A DNA stretch of 6,595 bases from Chloroflexota bacterium. GTDB lineage: Bacteria; Chloroflexota; Anaerolineae; B4-G1; SLSP01. Below, piece after piece: positions 1-3,619 of this stretch. The position numbers and the translations under genes were made by a program. The stretch covers positions 1-6,595 of the forward strand of contig JAAAOZ010000018.1 in the NCBI GenBank assembly GCA_009908585.1, given 5' to 3'. Under the pieces are notes generated by a model that ran no database searches, had not been told where the DNA came from, and was given only the letters and a program-made list of their open reading frames with translations. The number at the start of each line of letters is the position of its first letter. Positions within the stretch are counted from its first letter, which is position 1.

Positions 1-2719
1 ATTCCTTAAAAACGATCCGGTTCTCGGCATATGATGGAATTTCCTGCCAACCCCACCAAGCATCGTCATCGTCGCCGCCTAATTGTAATCGAGTTTCCAG
101 CGCGGCGTGTGTGTAAGAGATTGTATCAATCATATTCGTACGAACAAACAGGTGCGCCTGGCCATCAGAGACGTTGACTAAGCCGTCGGTGACATCCCAA
201 CGGGGATCAAGCTCACTGCCACTGAAATCATCCCAGAGCAAATAGACCTCAGCGGGATCAGCCGGCGGTGTGCCGGCATAGGGATTACCGTAGTAGATGT
301 AATAGCTCCTATCGCGCCCATTCCCTGAAATGGGCGCCTGAGTCTTGAACCAGATCTCGGTATCAGGTTGGTTGAAGGCCGTCTCTGCCACGCGATCAAG
401 TTCCACCAAGGTTCCATTATTGTCCCACACGACGCGCAGATCGTTGCCATCGGGGCGCAGCTTGGCCTGACTCACGAGCGTCGCGGTATCCAATGTCAGT
501 TTGACGGAATAGCCTGCCGGCAATTCATCGGCGACGTTGTTATCGATGAACAGGCGACGCCGGTAGTTCCACACATCCGCGCCACTGATGGTATAGGTGG
601 TGGTTAGCTCATAAAGGGCAGGTGTAATCGCGGTATCGGTGCTGCTCATTTCGACTTGATACTGAATCCAGCGGCGGTCGTCACTGGTCACCGGCGCGCC
701 GCTGGCAACATACCAATCTGACCAAAGCGCAGTATCCATTTGGGTCGCCTCGTCAGCCGTGCGCGTACGAACGCGCATGCTCGTACTGACACCTGTTGTA
801 GCGTCCCAGGCGATGGCCTGCCACAGAGCATCCGTCCCGCCCTCGAAGGCGGAGGAGAGCAATCTCCCGCCGATGCCATATTCGCCCGGCGTGTGAACGA
901 TAATATCATCGGCCTGGATGCCGTATGGCCCGCCGTAGCCTGACGCCGTCCACATATCCACGCTGATGCCCCCGCTCAGGTAGGGATCGACGCTGTCCGT
1001 ATGATCTATTACCAAATCGCCGTCATAGTAAACGCGGATGCGATCTCCCTGGAGGTCGAGCTTCAGCGCGCGCCAATCGGCGCCCGGAGCTGGGAGGCTC
1101 GTTGTCGTCAATGTCTCTGAGTAACTCCACGTAGAGAACTTGACCAAGCTCAATTGGTTGCTACTCGGGTAGATCCACGCGGCATAGTGGGCGCCGGTCG
1201 CCGGGTTCAAACGCCCTCCGATCCCGCCGCCGAAGGCGTCGCTCGGTATTCTCACCCGCCCTTCGAGGATGTAGTCAGACCAGGTCGTATCGGTATAAAC
1301 ATAACCATATTGGGTGAGATCGCTGCTCCCTTGGAGAAGACCATCCGTCACCGTCCAGGCGCCTAGCTGTTCGACCCATGGATCGATTGTATCCGGGCCA
1401 AAGTCGTCGCTGAACACAACTTGATCCGCGCTATCGCGCACAACAAAGTTATTGTAAGAGGGGCCAACGCCGCTCGTGCTGCTTAAGTTCCAAAAGTCAA
1501 CGCCGATATGGCCACTGGCATAAGTGCTATCGGTCGCCGTGATGATGGGAGTTGGCGCGCCGTCATAGTACACCTCGATTTGATCCCCGCTAAACGTCAT
1601 TTTAATGTGATGCCAGTCACTCCCCACACCTTCAGTGATGTAATCTTGAGCCAGGATCGTATCGGTAACTACGCTCCAATACCAATTGTCAAATTTAAGG
1701 ATATAAATCGACGCCCACTCCCCCGGCGCTGGCTCAGGATCAATCCATAAAGTATAACGTTGTCCACTGGCAGGATTCAATCGTCCGCAAATGCCGCCGC
1801 CTACCGTCGTAGTTGTTGGAGTTATCGGAGGCCTTGGGGGAAAACGGATGTCTGCTTCCACCGTGCGATCACTTATCGTTATCGTATCGGTGTAGGCAAG
1901 CCCGTAATGACCTGGCTTGGTCTCAGTGCGGAGGAAGCCTTCTTCGATATTGAACACGCCATAGTTGATATGGCCATTCGCACTTGTGTCTGGCACAATC
2001 CAAGTAAAGGGCACCGGCTCTGGGCGACTAAAATCGTCAGAGAACAGAAGGTCGCCGCCAGAGGTTAAGCTCAAGCGTAATTGCCCTGGGATGGTATCAT
2101 CGATCCCGGTAGCCGAGTCGTAGCGCGTCTCGTCAGTCCAGATTTCCTGACCCGGACCGCCTGTCCAATCCGTCTGATGCCAGGTTTTCAGGGGCACGCC
2201 CTGTCCCGGTATCGAGAAGCTCCCCGACTCCTCCTCACCAACCAAAGTCTGTTCCAACAGGACAGCGCCGGACGTAATCACGTCAACGGCGGTCAGAAGA
2301 TCAGACTGGAAATCGGCCTGCGTATCCTGCCTCCATTCAGACCAAGGCGAGGTCACCGTAAAAGGTTGCTGGATAGAAATTGGAGGCAGACCCAGCGTGC
2401 CGGTAAAGGCCACAGTCAGGTCATACTGGCCAGGGGCGATGTTCAAATCTAAGGGGACGCTGGCCACGCCACTGATATTCGTTGTACCTGTGACAACCCC
2501 TAGCCCATCCAATGTGAAGAGCAACGGGCTTCCGACAATCGGATCATCATTATCATCTAAATGCATAGCTGAAAGGGTCACCTGGGTTTCACTATCACCA
2601 GCTGTGGGGCCGATATAGTCCAGGTAACTGTCAGGATCAGCCAGAACCTGTATCGGTTTAACGCCCCAAACCAAGAGCATTAAAAGAATAAGTTTCGCTA
2701 GGAGTTTTCTCTTAAACAT
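1..2719 (-). CDS. Secreted multidomain protein with Ig-like, tandem concanavalin-like and DUF2341 domains (C-terminus beyond window)
   Basis: An uninterrupted reading frame of 906 codons runs from ATG at 2719 to the left edge with no stop, so the C-terminus is missing. Residues 1-27 are a signal peptide (MFKRKLLAK, a hydrophobic core, then VLA before DPD). Residues about 40-123 look like a bacterial Ig-like domain (PIVGSPLLFTL, then ISGVASVPL, then PGQYDLTVAF). Residues 127-223 are beta-rich and unassigned. Residues 224-432 and 434-610 are two diverged concanavalin/LamG-like units sharing FSDDF, GGGIxGRLNPAxG and VYYDG. Residues 612-711 are a beta-rich domain (GGRLLSSAFEGG, VRTRT, WIQYQVEMSS). 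Residues 717-826 match DUF2341 (NYRRRLFID, NDLRVVW, EIWFKT, YYIYYGNPYAG). A third lectin-like unit opens at 827 (LLWDDFSGSELDPRW). No catalytic residues are evident; a carbohydrate-binding or adhesive surface role is inference. An in-frame ATG at 2731 exists, but the Shine-Dalgarno spacing favours 2719. Confidence 0.9.
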   Translation of the reverse strand, partial: MFKRKLLAKLILLMLLVWGVKPIQVLADPDSYLDYIGPTAGDSETQVTLSAMHLDDNDDPIVGSPLLFTLDGLGVVTGTTNISGVASVPLDLNIAPGQYDLTVAFTGTLGLPPISIQQPFTVTSPWSEWRQDTQADFQSDLLTAVDVITSGAVLLEQTLVGEEESGSFSIPGQGVPLKTWHQTDWTGGPGQEIWTDETRYDSATGIDDTIPGQLRLSLTSGGDLLFSDDFSRPEPVPFTWIVPDTSANGHINYGVFNIEEGFLRTETKPGHYGLAYTDTITISDRTVEADIRFPPRPPITPTTTTVGGGICGRLNPASGQRYTLWIDPEPAPGEWASIYILKFDNWYWSVVTDTILAQDYITEGVGSDWHHIKMTFSGDQIEVYYDGAPTPIITATDSTYASGHIGVDFWNLSSTSGVGPSYNNFVVRDSADQVVFSDDFGPDTIDPWVEQLGAWTVTDGLLQGSSDLTQYGYVYTDTTWSDYILEGRVRIPSDAFGGGIGGRLNPATGAHYAAWIYPSSNQLSLVKFSTWSYSETLTTTSLPAPGADWRALKLDLQGDRIRVYYDGDLVIDHTDSVDPYLSGGISVDMWTASGYGGPYGIQADDIIVHTPGEYGIGGRLLSSAFEGGTDALWQAIAWDATTGVSTSMRVRTRTADEATQMDTALWSDWYVASGAPVTSDDRRWIQYQVEMSSTDTAITPALYELTTTYTISGADVWNYRRRLFIDNNVADELPAGYSVKLTLDTATLVSQAKLRPDGNDLRVVWDNNGTLVELDRVAETAFNQPDTEIWFKTQAPISGNGRDRSYYIYYGNPYAGTPPADPAEVYLLWDDFSGSELDPRWDVTDGLVNVSDGQAHLFVRTNMIDTISYTHAALETRLQLGGDDDDAWWGWQEIPSYAENRIVFKE
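890..2050 (-). repeat. Internal tandem duplication of concanavalin-like units
   Basis: Two protein-level repeats lie within the secreted DUF2341 protein. Unit A (residues 224-432, bases 1424-2050) and unit B (residues 434-610, bases 890-1420) share the same ordered landmarks: FSDDF at 226 and 436, a conserved GGGI-x-GRLNPA segment at 307-316 and 497-506, and VYYDG at 383 and 563, followed by SGxIxVDxW. Unit A carries about 20 extra residues near its start and a run of Pro/Thr (ITPTTTT) just before the Gly-rich motif. Unit A has Cys311 where unit B has Gly. A third unit begins at residue 827 after the DUF2341 domain. The fold assignment is from motif style and is not verified by a profile search. 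Confidence 0.75.
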
Positions 2720-2724
2720 TTGAT

Positions 2725-2729
2725 CCTCC
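2725..2729 (-). promoter_or_regulatory. Shine-Dalgarno site of the DUF2341 protein gene
   Basis: On the minus strand GGAGG is followed by the five bases ATCAA and then ATG at 2719, a near-ideal ribosome binding site. It decides the start: the in-frame ATG at 2731 overlaps this site and has no comparable motif ahead of it, whereas initiation at 2719 begins directly with the positively charged n-region of the signal peptide. Confidence 0.8.
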
Positions 2730-2757
2730 ATGATTGCACAAAAACCTACCCACCTCT

Positions 2758-2763
2758 ATTATA
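2758..2763 (-). promoter_or_regulatory. Candidate -10 box (TATAAT) for the DUF2341 protein gene
   Basis: A perfect TATAAT on the minus strand lies about 39 bases upstream of the ATG at 2719, which would give a leader of roughly 30 bases. No good TTGACA-like -35 hexamer is visible 16-18 bases further upstream, so this is either a weak or activator-dependent sigma-70 type promoter or a chance AT-rich match. It suggests that the gene is transcribed independently of the DUF11 gene located about 900 bases upstream. Confidence 0.4.
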
Positions 2764-2941
2764 TAGTACAATCGACGGATCTCTGCGATCAGGATGACGC
2801 AATAATTATAACGTCATCACCATAACACATCTCTGGACATAGTCAGTCGCGCACCACACGAAAGCCTTTATTGACTCCACCCTAGACATATAAGTACCGC
2901 AAAAAGTGTGTACACAAGCGACAGTTCTCGGTATTTAGGCC

Positions 2942-3023
2942 GTTCCAAGAAAATAAGTCTCCCAAAAGCGGGGAGTTTTCCGAGGAAAAAGCATCAGGTT
3001 TGGGAGGTTTTAATTTCTGGAAC
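2942..3023. repeat. 82-base imperfect palindrome with competing inner stems
   Basis: The outer arms are GTTCCA (2942-2947) and TGGAAC (3018-3023); a second pair is CTCCCAAA (2959-2966) and TTTGGGAG (2999-3006). The intervening arm segments (AGAAAATAAG versus the complement of TTTTAATTTC) are also partly complementary. Inside, TTTTC (2976-2980) pairs with GAAAA (2985-2989). CTCCC at 2959-2963 could instead pair with GGGAG at 2971-2975, so two mutually exclusive folds exist. It may be a small palindromic intergenic repeat, a cruciform or binding site, or a structured RNA. Nothing in the sequence alone decides between these. Confidence 0.5.
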
Positions 3024-3090
3024 TACTTTAGTAACATAGTTTTGCAATTAAAGTACGGGGCAGTATGTAAGTGCGATTCAGACCTCTTTT

Positions 3091-3148
3091 CTAATTATTT
3101 GGTTCTCAAGTTTGGGGATGGTTCATTTTCCGGGATAATTAGGTTTAC
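3091..3148 (+). repeat. Left terminal multi-box repeat of candidate mobile element
   Basis: This holds CTA (3091-3093), GGTTCTCAAG (3101-3110), TTTGGGGATGGTTCA (3111-3125) and AATTAGGTTTAC (3137-3148). Each box has a near-identical inverted partner at 3359-3416. The 15-base middle box differs from its partner only by one fewer G in the G run. Confidence 0.55.
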
Positions 3149-3166
3149 ACTCTGTCAGCGACTATC

Positions 3167-3333
3167 GTAGACCCGTAGGTCTACTGACCTACGGAAGTCC
3201 CTTCGAGAGGCGCTGCGCGCCGGGCATCCTCCTTCGAGGATGCATAGGCCGTCTGCGAAGGCAGACGGTTGGCCGACCCCTCGGCCATTGGGCCTTAGGG
3301 CCAAGGAGGCCTTTCCAGGGTACTTCAGTGCCC
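3167..3333. other. Chain of consecutive hairpins (core of candidate mobile element)
   Basis: Perfect or near-perfect stems follow one another. 3167-3184: GTAGACC/GGTCTAC. 3173-3194: CCGTAGGTC/GACCTACGG, overlapping and therefore excluding the first. 3209-3221: GGCGC/GCGCC. 3224-3243: GCATCCTC/GAGGATGC. 3249-3268: CCGTCTGC/GCAGACGG. 3270-3287: TGGCCGA/TCGGCCA. 3288-3304: an imperfect TTGG/CCAA stem. 3318-3333: GGGTAC/GTGCCC with one G-U pair. Most loops are four bases (CGTA, TACT, CTTC, GAAG, CCCC, TTCA). Stem sequences are unrelated to each other, so this is not a tandem repeat or CRISPR array; conserved structure (RNA or single-stranded DNA) is the simplest reading, but function is unknown. 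Confidence 0.7.
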
Positions 3334-3358
3334 GTAGAAGAAGGATGGATACAAAAGC

Positions 3359-3416
3359 GTCAACCTATTTCTGAACCATCCCCCAAATTCTGCTTGCTTG
3401 TGAACCATCCCCCTAG
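3359..3416 (-). repeat. Right terminal multi-box repeat of candidate mobile element
   Basis: On the plus strand this reads GTCAACCTATTT (3359-3370), TGAACCATCCCCCAAA (3372-3387) and a second TGAACCATCCCCC (3401-3413), ending in TAG (3414-3416). The 13-base direct repeat recurs with a 29-base period here, while the left end keeps only a degraded second copy. It is the inverted counterpart of 3091-3148. Confidence 0.55.
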
Positions 3417-3541
3417 AATGACCTTAAATCAAACCCATATCGCTTTCTGAGACGGAGGGAGTCTCCTAACTCTATGAATGCCACCAGATTTAAAAAATGA
3501 CACGAGAGCGATTTTCCAGTCGTTTTGCTTCGAATTCCCCC

Positions 3542-3570
3542 AAAAGACCTCCGGCATGAACCGGAGATCT
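3542..3570 (-). terminator. Terminator-like hairpin after the DUF11 protein gene
   Basis: Reading the minus strand, AGATCTCCGG (3570-3561) pairs with CCGGAGGTCT (3554-3545): ten base pairs including one G-U, with a six-base loop TTCATG. A short T run follows (3545-3542). It begins 49 bases past the stop codon at 3620-3622. The T tract is short, so termination may be partial, but position and orientation fit intrinsic termination of the DUF11 gene. Confidence 0.6.
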
Positions 3571-3619
3571 TCTCCAGCTTCTCACCGGTTTTACCCGTTA
3601 TCCTGGGCCGGCTTTCTGT

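Larger units (their letters stand above)
3091..3416. mobile_element. Candidate non-autonomous (MITE-like) element with mirrored multi-box ends
   Basis: Both ends carry three boxes in the same order reading inward. Left: GGTTCTCAAG (3101-3110), TTTGGGGATGGTTCA (3111-3125), AATTAGGTTTAC (3137-3148). Right, as reverse complement: GGTTCACAAG (3397-3406), TTTGGGGGATGGTTCA (3372-3387), AAATAGGTTGAC (3359-3370). The outermost bases on both sides read CTA. Spacing between boxes differs by about 10 bases at each step, so the ends have diverged. Multiple short repeats inside each end recall IS21-type insertion sequence termini, but I cannot confirm the family. No transposase reading frame is present, and I see no clear target-site duplication, so this is a decayed or passively mobilised element. 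Confidence 0.5.
2764..3540. other. Long intergenic region without a convincing gene
   Basis: No reading frame here has both a plausible start and protein-like composition on either strand. What it does hold is listed separately: an 82-base palindrome (2942-3023), a candidate hairpin-rich mobile element (3091-3416) and a possible 12-codon gene remnant (2843-2881). In the remaining stretches (2764-2842, 2882-2941, 3024-3090, 3417-3540) I see only a small GAGAC/GTCTC stem-loop at 3449-3465 and otherwise nothing supportable. The region is visibly richer in A and T than the two flanking genes, apart from the GC-rich hairpin core at 3200-3335. Confidence 0.7.

Noticed and set aside
1154..2618. Several plus-strand open frames of 70-123 codons opposite the DUF2341 protein
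   Set aside because: The minus-strand frame through this region is uninterrupted and shows domain-level internal repetition, so the antisense frames are shadows.
3167..3333. CRISPR array or integron attC site
   Set aside because: The stems are not copies of one repeat and spacing is irregular, ruling out CRISPR. No attC core sites of the GTTRRRY/RYYYAAC pair flank a single long stem, and there is no integrase or cas gene.
3449..3465. Small GAGAC/GTCTC stem-loop as a terminator
   Set aside because: The stem has only five pairs, the loop is seven bases and no T run follows on either strand.
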